From the NCBI RefSeq assembly GCF_010726085.1, contig NZ_AP022560.1, forward strand, positions 2,170,001 through 2,234,000: DNA of 64,000 nt, given 5' to 3'. Under the pieces are notes generated by a model, which was given only the letters and a program-made list of their open reading frames with translations, searched no databases and was not told the origin of the DNA. This stretch comes from Mycolicibacterium moriokaense. Its GTDB lineage: Bacteria > Actinomycetota > Actinomycetes > Mycobacteriales > Mycobacteriaceae. This document shows positions 42,784 to 55,744 of this stretch, one piece after another; position 1 is the first letter of the stretch, and every line of letters starts with the position of its first letter. The position numbers and the translations under genes were made by a program.

Positions 42784-44105
42784 ATGAGCACCGACGAGAA
42801 GCCAATCGGCGTAGCGGTCCTGGGCTTCGGGAACGTGGGCAGCCAGGTGGTCCGCATCATCGAGGAGAGCGCGGAGGACCTGGCGGCGCGGATCGGCGCG
42901 CCTCTGGTGCTGCGTGGCATCGGGGTGCGCCGCGTGGCCGACGACCGTGGCGTGCCCGTCGACATGTTGACCGACAACATCGACGAGCTCGTGTCGCGTG
43001 ACGACGTCGACATCGTTGTCGAGCTGATGGGGCCGGTCGAACCTGCGCGCAAGGCGATTCTGTCCGCGCTGGAGCAGGGCAAGTCGGTCGTCACCGCCAA
43101 CAAGGCACTGATGGCCGTCTCCACCGGGGAATTGGCGCAGGCCGCCGAACACGCCCACGTCGACCTGTATTTCGAGGCGGCCGTGGCCGGCGCGATCCCG
43201 GTCATCCGACCGCTGACCCAGTCGCTTGCCGGTGACACCGTGATCAGGGTCGCGGGCATCGTCAACGGAACGACGAACTACATCCTCTCCGAAATGGACA
43301 GCACGGGCGCTGATTACGCCTCGGCGCTGGCCGACGCGAGCGCGCTGGGTTACGCCGAAGCCGACCCGACCGCCGACGTCGAGGGATACGACGCGGCGGC
43401 CAAGGCCGCCATCCTCGCCTCGATCGCCTTCCACACCCGGGTGACCGCGGACGACGTGTACCGCGAAGGCATTACGAAGGTCACCTCGGCGGATTTCGCC
43501 TCCGCACGCGCACTCGGCTGCACCATCAAGCTGCTGGCGATCTGCGAACGGATCACGACTGACGAAGGGCTGGAACGAGTTTCGGCTCGCGTTTATCCCG
43601 CGCTGGTCCCTCTCGGCCATCCGCTCGCATCGGTCAACGGTGCGTTCAACGCCGTCGTCGTCGAGGCCGAGGCCGCGGGACGGCTGATGTTCTACGGCCA
43701 GGGCGCAGGCGGCGCACCGACCGCCTCCGCAGTCATGGGCGACCTGGTGATGGCCGCACGCAACCGGGTGCAGGGTGGACGCGGACCGCGCGAGTCCAAG
43801 TACGCCAAGCTGCCGGTCGCGCCCATCGGGTTCATCCCTACTCGGTACTACGTGAGCATGAACGTCGCCGACCGGCCGGGCGTGTTGTCCTCAGTGGCAG
43901 CCGAATTCGGCAAGCGCGAGGTGAGCATCGCCGAGGTGCGTCAGGAAGGCATGGTGGACGAGGGCGGCCAGCGGTGCGGAGCACGCATCGTGGTCGTCAC
44001 ACACCAGGCCACCGACGCCGCACTCTCCGAGACCGTTGAGGCGCTGGCGGATCTCGACGTCGTCGAGGGCATCAACAGCGTGCTTCGCCTGGAAGGAACC
44101 ACCGA

Positions 44106-44109
<4 letters not shown>
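42784..44109 (+). CDS. hom: Homoserine dehydrogenase
   Basis: This 441-residue enzyme reduces aspartate semialdehyde to homoserine. The NAD(P) motif is [12 protein letters not shown] at residues 10-21. [12 protein letters not shown] follows, and the catalytic region includes [12 protein letters not shown] and [18 protein letters not shown]-terminal ACT domain (about 355-435, [15 protein letters not shown]) is where threonine feedback is expected. ATG 42784 is 3 bases after lysA; the stop overlaps thrC (ATGA). Confidence 0.97.
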
Positions 44110-46144
<2,035 letters not shown>

Positions 46145-46444
46145 CCTGAGCTGGGAAGCATCAGCAACAGGAGTCACATGCGAACCAGCGGGATTCTTGC
46201 TTCCAGCACGGAAGCGGGTTATTCTCGCTCTCGTCCAGCAATTGCAGCGTCTCTGCCTGCGCCGACACTAGGACGACCACTCTTCTTTCAAGTGCTCATC
46301 TCGTGGACTGACGGTTCGCCGTACCCCGGCGAATCCCGGCGATCACTGTTGCAGAGGCAATGGTGGGACCCCCGCGCTCAGCGGATCAGCTGAACGCAAC
46401 GAACCCCCGCATGACTCGATCAGCGAGGGAAAGAAAGGACATCC
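46145..46444 (+). other. thrB-rho intergenic region / rho 5' leader
   Basis: This 300-base gap has a good promoter in its first third (see 46197-46225), leaving about 210 bases of untranslated rho leader. An open frame at 46178-46393 (ATG with GGAG upstream, 71 codons) starts before that promoter and so would be read only from thrB readthrough; I do not call it a gene. The rho Shine-Dalgarno is AAAGGA. Long leaders are usual for rho, which commonly limits its own mRNA, but no structure was computed. Confidence 0.6.
46197..46225 (+). promoter_or_regulatory. Housekeeping promoter for rho
   Basis: TTGCTT (46197-46202) and TATTCT (46220-46225) are separated by exactly 17 bases, a good SigA-type promoter. 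The expected TSS is near 46232, about 213 bases upstream of the rho GTG. Confidence 0.65.
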
Positions 46445-48343
46445 GTGACCGAAACGGACCTGATCACGGCTGGCGGTAGCAGCAGCGAAACCGAACAGCT
46501 GCAGAACCCCGTGAATTCAGACATCTCAACTCAGGCGGCTCAAGAGCCGTCGAACAGCACGCCTACTGCGGAAACCGCCCCGACGGCCAGCCCAGAAAAG
46601 GACGTCGCGTCCGGCGATCGTGCGGCCTCCCTTACGACCATGGTGCTGCCCGAACTGCGGGCGCTCGCCAAACAGATCGGCGTCGAGGGTGCCTCCGGAA
46701 TGCGCAAGAGCGAACTGGTTGCCGCCATCCGTGCGCACCGCGGCGAGGCCAACGGCGCGTCCACAAAGGCGCCCGCAGACACCCGCCAGGCCGATGCTGC
46801 TCCTGAGGCCCCGGCTTCTGAAACGACCGCAACCGGCTCCGACGACCGGACCTCCGGTGAGCAATCCGACCAGCAGCGTCCACGCCGCGAGCGTCGCGGC
46901 GCCTCCCGTGAGCCCGGCGCCCCCGGCGGTTCCGATCAGGGCGGTGGCGGTCAGGACAGCAAGTCCGACGCCGAGGGCGATCAGAACGCCAAGCAGCGCA
47001 CGAAGTCCGAGGGCGACAAGGCCGACGGCGACGACCAGCAGGGCGGTCAGCAGAACCGCAACAACCAGGGCAGCGACGACGACGGCGAGGGCCGTCAGGG
47101 TCGTCGCGGTCGCCGATTCCGGGATCGCAGGCGCCGCGAGCGCGGCGGCGAGGGCGGCGGAGATCGCGATACCGAGTTGCGCGAGGACGATGTCGTGCAG
47201 CCCGTCGCGGGCATCCTCGACGTACTCGACAACTACGCGTTCGTTCGCACGTCGGGTTACCTGGCCGGCCCCAACGACGTCTACGTGTCCATGAACATGG
47301 TCCGCAAGAACGGCCTGCGCCGCGGTGACGCGGTCACCGGCGCGGTCCGGGTGCCGAAGGACGGCGAGGGCGGCGGTCAGAATCCGCGGCAGAAGTTCAA
47401 CCCGCTGGTCCGACTGGACACCGTCAACGGCGGACCCGTCGAAGACGCGAAGAATCGCCCCGAGTTCACCAAGCTGACCCCGCTGTACCCGAACCAGCGG
47501 CTGCGCCTGGAGACCACTCCGGAGAAGCTGACGACCCGTGTGATCGACCTGATCATGCCGATCGGCAAGGGTCAGCGCGCCCTGATCGTGTCGCCGCCGA
47601 AGGCGGGCAAGACGACGATCATGCAGGACATCGCCAACGCGATCACCAAGAACAATCCGGAATGCCATCTGATGGTCGTGCTCGTCGACGAGCGTCCGGA
47701 AGAGGTGACGGACATGCAGCGCTCGGTCAAGGGTGAGGTCATCGCCTCCACTTTCGACCGCCCGCCGTCAGACCACACGCAGGCCGCTGAGCTCGCGATC
47801 GAGCGTGCCAAGCGGCTCGTCGAGCAGGGTAAGGACGTCGTCGTGCTGCTCGACTCGATCACCCGCCTCGGCCGCGCCTACAACAACGCGTCCCCGGCGT
47901 CGGGCCGAATCCTGTCCGGTGGTGTCGACTCGACCGCGCTGTATCCGCCCAAGCGGTTCCTCGGCGCGGCCCGCAACATCGAAGAGGGCGGCTCGCTGAC
48001 GATCATCGCCACCGCGATGGTGGAGACCGGCTCGACCGGTGACACGGTGATCTTCGAGGAGTTCAAGGGCACCGGTAACGCCGAGCTCAAGCTCGACCGC
48101 AAGATCGCCGAGCGTCGCGTCTTCCCGGCCGTCGACGTCAACCCATCCGGCACCCGTAAAGATGAGCTGCTGCTCTCGCCGGACGAGTTCGCGATCGTTC
48201 ACAAGCTGCGTCGCGTGCTGAGCGGACTGGACCCCCACCAGGCCATCGACCTGCTGATGAGCCAGCTGCGCAAGACCAAGAACAACTACGAGTTCCTGGT
48301 ACAGGTCTCCAAGACCGCGCCCGGCAACATGGACGTCGACTGA
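46445..48343 (+). CDS. rho: Transcription termination factor Rho
   Basis: This 632-residue hexameric RNA helicase ends transcripts in the cytoplasm. It has the actinobacterial layout. A Rho_N-like helical segment near 60-100 ([20 protein letters not shown]) is followed by a long disordered, Arg/Gly/Asp/Gln-rich insertion (about 105-245). The RNA-binding cold-shock-like domain ([20 protein letters not shown]) and the RecA-type ATPase then follow. The ATPase has Walker [10 protein letters not shown] near 385, Walker [17 protein letters not shown] and the Q-loop-like [16 protein letters not shown]. The extra domain adds RNA binding in mycobacterial Rho. Confidence 0.97.
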   Translation: MTETDLITAGGSSSETEQLQNPVNSDISTQAAQEPSNSTPTAETAPTASPEKDVASGDRAASLTTMVLPELRALAKQIGVEGASGMRKSELVAAIRAHRGEANGASTKAPADTRQADAAPEAPASETTATGSDDRTSGEQSDQQRPRRERRGASREPGAPGGSDQGGGGQDSKSDAEGDQNAKQRTKSEGDKADGDDQQGGQQNRNNQGSDDDGEGRQGRRGRRFRDRRRRERGGEGGGDRDTELREDDVVQPVAGILDVLDNYAFVRTSGYLAGPNDVYVSMNMVRKNGLRRGDAVTGAVRVPKDGEGGGQNPRQKFNPLVRLDTVNGGPVEDAKNRPEFTKLTPLYPNQRLRLETTPEKLTTRVIDLIMPIGKGQRALIVSPPKAGKTTIMQDIANAITKNNPECHLMVVLVDERPEEVTDMQRSVKGEVIASTFDRPPSDHTQAAELAIERAKRLVEQGKDVVVLLDSITRLGRAYNNASPASGRILSGGVDSTALYPPKRFLGAARNIEEGGSLTIIATAMVETGSTGDTVIFEEFKGTGNAELKLDRKIAERRVFPAVDVNPSGTRKDELLLSPDEFAIVHKLRRVLSGLDPHQAIDLLMSQLRKTKNNYEFLVQVSKTAPGNMDVD

Positions 48344-48354
48344 CGCTCCCCAGC

Positions 48355-48403
48355 GATTTGTGTGCGCTGCGTTGCGCTCAGCGCTCCTAAACGCACACAA
48401 ATC
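48355..48403. terminator. Bidirectional palindrome between rho and a convergent tetR gene
   Basis: GATTTGTGTGCG (48355-48366) and its exact complement (48392-48403) enclose a smaller GCGCTG/CAGCGC hairpin. It lies 11 bases after rho, and its far arm overlaps the TetR stop codon, so it can end both transcripts. Its opening and nested plan recall the palindrome at 25363-25415. Confidence 0.75.
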
Positions 48404-49007
48404 ACCCGAAAGGGTCGGCCTGCAGGCCCGGCATCACGTAGCGCCGCACGTGGGTGAGCACGGCGTCGGCGTCTTCCGGGTCCAGCGTGTCGCCCGGCAC
48501 GGTGGCAAGCGAAATGATCACACGCGCAACCCATTCCGACGCCTCAGCGATGTTGGTGTCCGGGTGGACCTCGCCGCGATCGTGGGCCGCGACGAGATAG
48601 CGGGACCAGAAATCCGCCAGATCGGGTACCAGTCCCTGGACGCCCGCGCCTGCGCACGCCGCGAACTCCTCGGGCTCTTCCATCCGCAGCTTCATCAGTA
48701 GCGCGCCGGGGTCGTCGTACGCCGTGCGGGCGTGGCGGATGCCCAACGCCATCTGTCGGTCCAGGCCCTTGACCTGCTCGAGCATCGCGTGCGCGTCAGA
48801 CCAGTACGCCTCGTTAAGCCGCACGATCGCCGCTCCGAGCAGCGTGACCTTGTCCGGGAAGTGGCGATACAGCCATCCCCGTGACACCCCGGCGACCTCG
48901 GCCACCTCCGACACCGTCGTCGCGCGGATGCCCTTCGCGCGCATACACACCTCGGCCGCGTCGATCAGCCGGTCGCGGACGGTTTTGGTGGCTGTCCCGG
49001 TCGTCAC
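48402..49007 (-). CDS. TetR-family transcriptional regulator
   Basis: This 201-residue regulator starts at GTG 49007, with CACAAT 6 bases upstream suggesting a leaderless mRNA. The N-terminal TetR helix-turn-helix is clear (VRDRLIDAAEVCMRAKG, TTVSEVAEVAGVSRGWLYRHFPDK). The ligand domain is of no named subfamily. The gene sits between rho and rpmE, which are adjacent in M. tuberculosis (Rv1297, Rv1298), so it is an insertion into a conserved block. There is no obvious partner gene, and the target is unknown. Confidence 0.88.
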   Translation of the reverse strand: MTTGTATKTVRDRLIDAAEVCMRAKGIRATTVSEVAEVAGVSRGWLYRHFPDKVTLLGAAIVRLNEAYWSDAHAMLEQVKGLDRQMALGIRHARTAYDDPGALLMKLRMEEPEEFAACAGAGVQGLVPDLADFWSRYLVAAHDRGEVHPDTNIAEASEWVARVIISLATVPGDTLDPEDADAVLTHVRRYVMPGLQADPFG

Positions 49008-49131
49008 CTGGGCATTGTGGCACGGTGGACCGGTTGCCGAACGTGGGTTGCCAGCCCGCCGGAGAGCATCGGTAACCGGCCAGGAATAGTGGCCCCGTCG
49101 CACGCGTTTAGGCCGTTGGCGGTTGACCTGG

Positions 49132-49137
49132 CATAAT
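49132..49137 (+). promoter_or_regulatory. -10 element for rpmE
   Basis: CATAAT, preceded by GG, is the best -10 in the gap upstream of rpmE. No matching -35 is visible at 16-18 bases. The leader would be about 80 bases and contains a CCTCC/GGAGG pairing possibility before the GAGGAAA Shine-Dalgarno. Confidence 0.4.
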
Positions 49138-49225
49138 GGCGCCGACACCCTCGGTCCCGGTTCACGCCGAAACCTCCTGGTCAACGGGGAGGGGCGACCC
49201 GGGGCCCACGATTGAAGAGGAAACC

Positions 49226-49471
49226 ATGAAATCAGGTATTCACCCTGACTATGTCGAGACCACGGTGCACTGTGGCTGCGGCAACACGTTCACCACGCGC
49301 AGCACCAAGGCCGGCGGACAGATCCACGTCGAGGTCTGCTCGCAGTGCCACCCGTTCTATACCGGCAAGCAGAAGATCCTCGACAGCGGTGGCCGCGTGG
49401 CCCGCTTCGAGAAGCGGTACGGCAAGCGCAAGGCCGGCGCCAACGGCGCTGACAAGGCTGCCGACAACTAG
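49226..49471 (+). CDS. rpmE: 50S ribosomal protein L31 (zinc-binding form)
   Basis: This 81-residue L31 starts at ATG 49226 behind GAGGAAA ([22 protein letters not shown]). The zinc ligands Cys16, Cys18 (C-G-C) and the Cys-x-x-Cys pair in [12 protein letters not shown] are intact. It is therefore the C+ form used under zinc-replete conditions, not the zinc-independent paralog. The C-terminus is basic then Ala/Asp-rich. A hairpin follows the stop at once. Confidence 0.96.
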   Translation: MKSGIHPDYVETTVHCGCGNTFTTRSTKAGGQIHVEVCSQCHPFYTGKQKILDSGGRVARFEKRYGKRKAGANGADKAADN

Positions 49472-49541
49472 CTGACTTTCCGACGCCCGATGCTGCGCGT
49501 GAGCGCAGGCCGGGCGTCGGTTTGCGTTCAGCGAAAGTCAG
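49472..49541 (+). terminator. Nested hairpin between rpmE and prfA
   Basis: CTGACTTTC/GAAAGTCAG (49472-49480, 49533-49541) and CGACGCCCG/CGGGCGTCG (49481-49489, 49511-49519) form two stacked stems with a one-sided bulge. It begins right after the rpmE stop. It could terminate the rpmE transcript or attenuate readthrough into prfA. Confidence 0.65.
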
Positions 49542-49565
49542 TGCGCTTCACGGAAGGAGGACGGC

Positions 49566-50639
49566 ATGGCCGACACAGCGCCCGCGATCGAAGCGTTGCT
49601 CGCCGAGCATGCCGACCTCGAGCGTCAACTCTCGGACCCCAACCTGCACGCGGATGCCGCCGCCGCCCGTAAGGTCGGCCGACGGTTCGCCCAGGTGTCG
49701 CCGATCGTGTCGACCTACCGCAAGCTCGAGGCCGCCCGCGGCGACCTCGAAGCCGCGCGCGAGCTGGCTGCCGACGACGAGTCCTTCGTCGACGAGGTGG
49801 CCGAGCTGGAGAAGACCGTCGAGCAGCTCGACAACCAGCTGACCGATCTGCTCGCGCCCCGTGACCCCCACGACCCCGACGACATCGTCCTCGAGGTCAA
49901 GTCCGGAGAAGGTGGCGAGGAGTCGGCGCTGTTCGCCGCCGATCTGGCGAGGATGTACATCCGGTACGCCGAGCGGCACGGCTGGACGGTCACCATCCTC
50001 GACGAGACCACCTCGGACCTCGGTGGCTACAAGGACGCGACGCTGTCGATCAGGAGCAAGGGCGACTCGGCCGACGGTGTGTGGTCGCGGCTCAAGTTCG
50101 AGGGCGGGGTCCATCGCGTGCAGCGCGTTCCGGTGACCGAGTCGCAGGGCCGCGTGCACACCTCGGCGGCCGGCGTGCTCGTCTACCCCGAACCCGAAGA
50201 GATCGAGGAAGTCCAGATCGACGAGTCGGATCTGCGCATCGACGTGTACCGCTCGTCTGGTAAAGGCGGCCAGGGCGTCAACACCACCGACTCCGCCGTG
50301 CGCATCACGCATCTGCCCACCGGCATCGTCGTCACCTGCCAGAACGAGCGCTCCCAGCTGCAGAACAAGGCCCGCGCCATGCAGGTGCTGGCCGCACGCC
50401 TGCAGGCCCTCGCCGAGGAGCAAGCGCAGGCCGACGCATCCGCGGACCGCGCCAGCCAGATCCGCACCGTCGACCGCAGCGAGCGGATCCGCACCTACAA
50501 CTTCCCCGAGAACCGGATCGCCGATCACCGGATCAACTTCAAGGCGCACAACCTCGACCAGGTGCTCGATGGTGACCTCGACCCGCTGTTCGACGCGCTG
50601 GCCGCCGCCGACAAGCAGTCTCGACTGCAGATCACATGA
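49566..50639 (+). CDS. prfA: Peptide chain release factor 1
   Basis: This 357-residue class I release factor reads UAA and UAG. The peptidyl-hydrolase motif GGQ sits in [16 protein letters not shown] near residue 234, and the PxT-type stop-codon recognition site is seen upstream as [19 protein letters not shown]. Helical domain 1 fills the first 100 residues. GGAAGGAGG is a strong Shine-Dalgarno. The stop overlaps the prmC ATG, and PrmC methylates the Gln of GGQ. Confidence 0.97.
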   Translation: MADTAPAIEALLAEHADLERQLSDPNLHADAAAARKVGRRFAQVSPIVSTYRKLEAARGDLEAARELAADDESFVDEVAELEKTVEQLDNQLTDLLAPRDPHDPDDIVLEVKSGEGGEESALFAADLARMYIRYAERHGWTVTILDETTSDLGGYKDATLSIRSKGDSADGVWSRLKFEGGVHRVQRVPVTESQGRVHTSAAGVLVYPEPEEIEEVQIDESDLRIDVYRSSGKGGQGVNTTDSAVRITHLPTGIVVTCQNERSQLQNKARAMQVLAARLQALAEEQAQADASADRASQIRTVDRSERIRTYNFPENRIADHRINFKAHNLDQVLDGDLDPLFDALAAADKQSRLQIT

Positions 50640-51499
50640 CCCGGTTCGGCCGGGGGCCGGCATGCACGCCCCTCCGCCAGGCCATCGATGCCGCCGCGGC
50701 GGTATTGGACAAGGCGGGCGTCGGGTCTCCGAAAGCGGACGCCGAACTCCTCGCCGCGCACGCCGCAGGCGTCGACCGCGGGCGGTTGCCATTCCTCGAG
50801 CCCGGACCCGACTTCTTCGAACGGTATGACGCCCTCGTCGCTGAGCGCGTCACGCGAAAGCCGCTGCAACACATCGTCGGAACTGCCGCCTTCGGACCCG
50901 TCACCGTCGAGGTCGGACCCGGTGTGTTCATTCCGCGTCCCGAAACCGAAGCGATGCTGGAATGGGCTGTCGCGCAACCACTATCGCAGGAGCCCTTGAT
51001 CGTCGATCTGTGCACCGGCACTGGCGCGCTGGCTTTCGCGCTGTCGAAGCACTGGCCCGACGCCCGCATCATCGCCGTCGACGATTCCGAGAGCGCGCTG
51101 GAGTACGCCGAGAGAAACCTCGCCGGCACCGGCATCGAACTGATCCGGGCCGACGTCACCGACCCGGGACTGCTGCCCACACTCGACGGCTCCGTCGACC
51201 TACTTGTGGCCAATCCGCCCTACATTCCCGACGGCGCAACCTTGGAACCTGAAGTGGCCGACCATGATCCGCCGCATGCGCTCTTCGGCGGCCCGGACGG
51301 AATGGCCGTCATCGACGCGATCGCGGAACTGGCGGCCAGGTGGCTACGCATCGGCGGCCGCTGCGCCGTCGAGCACGACGACACCACCTCGGAACAGACG
51401 GTTGAAGCCTTCACTCGGGCAGGGCGATTCGACGACGTGATCGGGCGACGCGACCTGACGGGACGACCCCGGTTCGTCACCGCGGTGCGGTGCCGGTGA
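50636..51499 (+). CDS. prmC: Release factor glutamine methyltransferase PrmC (HemK)
   Basis: This 287-residue SAM-dependent enzyme N5-methylates the GGQ glutamine of release factors. The SAM-binding motif is [19 protein letters not shown], and the catalytic N-P-P-Y is in [13 protein letters not shown] near residue 194. An N-terminal helical domain contacts the substrate. It is coupled to prfA by ATGA, a very widespread arrangement. Confidence 0.95.
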   Translation: MTRFGRGPACTPLRQAIDAAAAVLDKAGVGSPKADAELLAAHAAGVDRGRLPFLEPGPDFFERYDALVAERVTRKPLQHIVGTAAFGPVTVEVGPGVFIPRPETEAMLEWAVAQPLSQEPLIVDLCTGTGALAFALSKHWPDARIIAVDDSESALEYAERNLAGTGIELIRADVTDPGLLPTLDGSVDLLVANPPYIPDGATLEPEVADHDPPHALFGGPDGMAVIDAIAELAARWLRIGGRCAVEHDDTTSEQTVEAFTRAGRFDDVIGRRDLTGRPRFVTAVRCR

Positions 51500-51511
51500 G
51501 ATGCTGGATTC

Positions 51512-52165
51512 ATGACGGAACTGTTCGACTGTCGCGACGAGCAGACGCGGGCGATCGGAATCGCCTCGGCCGTCAGTGCCGTCAAGGGCGGCAGCCTGGT
51601 GGTGATGCCGACCGACACGGTCTACGGCATCGGCGCCGACGCCTTCGACCGCGAGGCCGTTTCGGCGTTGCTTTCGGCCAAGGGCCGCGGTCGTGACATG
51701 CCTGTGCCGGTGCTCGTCGGTTCCTGGCACACGATCGAGGGCCTGGTGTACTCCGTACCGGACACCGTCCGTGAACTCATCCGCGCGTTCTGGCCCGGCG
51801 CGCTGAGTCTGGTCGTGCGGCAGGCGCCGTCGCTGCAATGGGACCTCGGCGATGCGCAGGGGACCGTCATGGTGCGGATGCCCCTGCACCCCGTGGCCAT
51901 CGAATTGCTTCGTGAGGTGGGGCCGATGGCGGTGTCGAGTGCGAACATCTCGGGCAGGCCCGCCGCGGTCACCGCGCAGGAGGCGCGCGACCAACTCGGC
52001 GATCTCGTCGAGGTCTACCTCGATTCTGGGCCGTCGCAACAACAGGCGGCGTCGACGATCCTTGACCTCACCGGCGCACAGCCGCGGGTGCTGCGGCAGG
52101 GACCAGTAACGGTCGACGCGCTGGCGAAGGTACTCGATGTGGACCCCTCGACACTGACGGATTGA
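51512..52165 (+). CDS. L-threonylcarbamoyladenylate synthase (Sua5/YrdC/TsaC family)
   Basis: This 217-residue protein forms threonylcarbamoyl-AMP from threonine, bicarbonate and ATP, the first step of the t6A37 tRNA modification. The family core is VVMPTDTVYGIGADAFDREAV, KGRGRDMPVPVLVG, FWPGALSLVVRQAPS and VSSANISGRPA. It is of the short TsaC type, without the Sua5 C-terminal domain. It lies 12 bases after prmC, as in M. tuberculosis Rv1301. Confidence 0.93.
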   Translation: MTELFDCRDEQTRAIGIASAVSAVKGGSLVVMPTDTVYGIGADAFDREAVSALLSAKGRGRDMPVPVLVGSWHTIEGLVYSVPDTVRELIRAFWPGALSLVVRQAPSLQWDLGDAQGTVMVRMPLHPVAIELLREVGPMAVSSANISGRPAAVTAQEARDQLGDLVEVYLDSGPSQQQAASTILDLTGAQPRVLRQGPVTVDALAKVLDVDPSTLTD

Positions 52166-52175
52166 TCAGGGCAAC

Positions 52176-53378
52176 GTGACATACGGTTCATCGGTGGGCT
52201 ACGCGGCAGACACTCTGCTGGCGCTCAACGATCGCGGCGCCGGTGTGCCGCTGCGCGAACTCGCACTCGTCGGCCTGACCGCGGCCATCATCACGTACTT
52301 CGCCACCGGGTGGGTGCGGGTCCTGGCCCGCCGACTCGGTGCCGTGGCCTACCCCCGTGAACGCGACGTCCATCTGCAGCCGACGCCGCGGATGGGCGGG
52401 CTGGCCATGTACATCGGCGTGGTGGCCGCGGTTCTGCTGGCATCCCAACTTCCGGCGCTGACCCGGGGCTTCGTGTATTCCTCGGGCATGCCCGCGGTCG
52501 TCGTGGCGGGCGGCCTCATCATGGCCATCGGTCTGATCGACGACAGGTGGGGACTGGACGCGCTGACGAAGTTCGCCGGCCAGATCACCGCCGCCAGCGT
52601 GCTCGTCACGATGGGCGTCGCCTGGAGCGTGCTGTACATCCCCGGCGTCGGCACCATCGTGCTGGACCAGGTGTCGTCGATCCTGCTGACGCTGGCGCTC
52701 ACCGTCGCGATCGTGAACGCCATGAACTTCGTCGACGGGCTCGACGGTCTCGCCGCCGGACTCGGCCTCATCACGGCGTCGGCGATCTGCATCTTCTCCA
52801 TCGGACTGCTGCGCGATCACGGCGGCGACGTCCTGTTCTATCCGCCCGCCGTCATCTCGGTGGTGCTCGCCGGGGCGTGTCTGGGCTTCCTGCCGCACAA
52901 CTTCCATCCCGCGAAGATCTTCATGGGCGACTCGGGCTCGATGCTGATCGGGTTGATGCTCGCCGCCGCCTCGACGACTGCGGCGGGGCCGATTTCGCAG
53001 ACCGCGTACGGCGCACGGGATGTGTTCGCGTTGTTGTCGCCGTTCCTGTTGGTCATCGCCGTGTTGTTCGTGCCCGCACTGGACATGTTGTTGGCGATCG
53101 TGCGGCGGACGCGTGCGGGCCGTAGCCCGTTCAGTCCCGACAAGATGCACCTGCACCACCGGCTGCTGCAGATCGGTCATTCGCACCGACGGGTCGTGTT
53201 GGTGATCTACCTGTGGGTGGGCATCGTCGCACTGGGGGCGGCGAGCACGATCTTCTTCGATCCGCGCTACTCCGGTGCGGTGATGCTGGCCGCGATTGTG
53301 GTCGCCATCGTGGTCACTCTCGTCCCGCTGCTGCGCCGCCGAAACGGCCAACTGGACGAAATGTACGACAAAAAGTAG
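52176..53378 (+). CDS. wecA: Polyprenyl-phosphate GlcNAc-1-phosphate transferase WecA (Rfe)
   Basis: This 400-residue membrane enzyme with 10-11 helices starts at GTG 52176. It transfers GlcNAc-1-phosphate to decaprenyl phosphate and starts the arabinogalactan linker unit. Motifs of the MraY/WecA family are all visible: PTPRMGGLAM, the DDRWGLDALTKF acidic pair, NFVDGLDGLAAG, HPAKIFMGDSGSMLIG and the late HLHHRLLQIGHSHR. It is the final gene of prfA-prmC-tsaC-wecA and is in the same place as M. tuberculosis Rv1302. Confidence 0.95.
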   Translation: MTYGSSVGYAADTLLALNDRGAGVPLRELALVGLTAAIITYFATGWVRVLARRLGAVAYPRERDVHLQPTPRMGGLAMYIGVVAAVLLASQLPALTRGFVYSSGMPAVVVAGGLIMAIGLIDDRWGLDALTKFAGQITAASVLVTMGVAWSVLYIPGVGTIVLDQVSSILLTLALTVAIVNAMNFVDGLDGLAAGLGLITASAICIFSIGLLRDHGGDVLFYPPAVISVVLAGACLGFLPHNFHPAKIFMGDSGSMLIGLMLAAASTTAAGPISQTAYGARDVFALLSPFLLVIAVLFVPALDMLLAIVRRTRAGRSPFSPDKMHLHHRLLQIGHSHRRVVLVIYLWVGIVALGAASTIFFDPRYSGAVMLAAIVVAIVVTLVPLLRRRNGQLDEMYDKK

Positions 53379-53410
53379 TAGACGTGTTTTATGGCCCTCA
53401 CCATGTGTTA

Positions 53411-53427
53411 GGGTTCAGCTAGAACCC
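53411..53427 (+). terminator. Short stem with A/U-rich flank after wecA
   Basis: GGGTTC-N5-GAACCC is a 6-bp stem 32 bases after the wecA stop. It is followed by GAAAAAACC rather than a U run on the plus strand, so it is weak as a terminator. The remaining 196 bases to atpI probably hold the atp operon promoter and leader, but I see no confident hexamers there. Confidence 0.35.
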
Positions 53428-53622
53428 GAAAAAACCTCGCGGGTTGCCGGCCTCCGGGCCATCGGCTAACCACCGACTGGCGCGGAAAAACGACCGACAT
53501 AGGGAGCGACCCCAGGGTGATTCCAGTGAGCTCGATGCCCTCCGATACGCTCGGGGCGCCACTCACAGGAACATTGGGATCATTCGGGAAACTTCCTCTG
53601 ACCGCGGGATCGAGGTGAAGCA

Positions 53623-54069
53623 GTGACGACGCCAGCGCATGACGCGCCGTTGGTGTTTCCGTCCGTAGCCTTCCGGCCGTTGCGGTTGCTCGTTGTCTCC
53701 GTTGCGCTCACCGCTGTTGCGGTCACCGCCTCCTGGCTCACCGGCCACCCACTCTTCGGCGTTTTCTTCGGAGTCGGACTGGGTCTTGGTCTGGTCAACG
53801 CCATTCTGGTCAAGCGTGCCGTCGAGGCGATCACGGCCGAAGAACACCCGCTGAAAAAGAAGATGGCGCTGAACTCCGCCAGCCGGCTGCTGGTGATCTC
53901 CGCTGTCGCGCTCGGGATCGCGTTCTTCTTCAGGAACAACGGTGGACTTGGTGTTTTGTTCGGGCTCGCGGTATTCCAGGCGCTGCTGGTGATGAGCACC
54001 AGCATTCCGGTGCTGAAGAAGATCCGAACCGATGGTCTGGATTACGTGGACACGGATTCGAAGGGTTGA
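53623..54069 (+). CDS. atpI: AtpI-like membrane protein of the ATP synthase operon
   Basis: This 148-residue protein, starting at GTG 53623, has four hydrophobic segments (about 20-40, 44-62, 85-105, 112-132) and a Lys-rich loop (EEHPLKKKM) between the second and third. It lies 10 bases before atpB, the AtpI position, and corresponds to M. tuberculosis Rv1303. AtpI helps c-ring assembly in other bacteria. Sequence similarity across AtpI proteins is weak, so the name rests on position and topology. Confidence 0.8.
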   Translation: MTTPAHDAPLVFPSVAFRPLRLLVVSVALTAVAVTASWLTGHPLFGVFFGVGLGLGLVNAILVKRAVEAITAEEHPLKKKMALNSASRLLVISAVALGIAFFFRNNGGLGVLFGLAVFQALLVMSTSIPVLKKIRTDGLDYVDTDSKG

Positions 54070-54079
54070 GCAGGCTTTC

Positions 54080-55230
<1,151 letters not shown>

Positions 55231-55243
55231 TCATTCGTCGCTC

Positions 55244-55744
55244 ATGACCGAACTGACCACGACGATCCTCGCTGCCGAGGAAGGTGGGGGACAGAGCAAC
55301 TTTCTGATCCCCAACGGCACCTTCTTCGCAGTGCTGCTCATCTTCCTGATCACTCTCGCGGTGATCTGGAAATGGGTGGTGCCTCCGGTCGGCCAGGTCC
55401 TCGCCGCACGGGAAGCGATGCTGGCGAAGACGGCGGCCGACAACCGCAAGTCGGCTGAGCAACTGGCGGCCGCTGAGGCCGACTTCGAAGCGAAGATGGC
55501 CGGTGCGCGTAGTGAAGCGTCGGCCATCCGTGACGAGGCTCGGACGGCAGGCCGGAAAGTCATCGACGAGAAGCGCGCGGCGGCGAGCACCGAGGTCGCC
55601 GACACCCTGCACGAAGCCGAACAGCGGCTGTCCGAGCAGGGTGCGGCAACGCAGACGGAGCTGTATTCGTCGGTCGACGGCCTGGCCGCCACGCTGGCGA
55701 GCAAGATTCTCGGCGTCGACGTGAAACCAGGTGGGAAGCAATAG
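55244..55744 (+). CDS. atpF: ATP synthase F0 subunit b
   Basis: This 166-residue subunit has one membrane helix (about 25-48, [19 protein letters not shown]) and then a long amphipathic helix ([20 protein letters not shown] onward) forming half of the peripheral stalk. The N-terminus [20 protein letters not shown] is typical of mycobacteria. The stop abuts the ATG of the b-delta fusion gene, which supplies the second, different b-type helix. Confidence 0.96.
   Translation: MTELTTTILAAEEGGGQSNFLIPNGTFFAVLLIFLITLAVIWKWVVPPVGQVLAAREAMLAKTAADNRKSAEQLAAAEADFEAKMAGARSEASAIRDEARTAGRKVIDEKRAAASTEVADTLHEAEQRLSEQGAATQTELYSSVDGLAATLASKILGVDVKPGGKQ

Noticed and set aside
46178..46393. 71-codon frame with GGAG before ATG in the thrB-rho gap
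   Set aside because: It starts upstream of the rho promoter, its product has no domain or signal, and codon use does not look mycobacterial. Kept only as a note in the leader entry.
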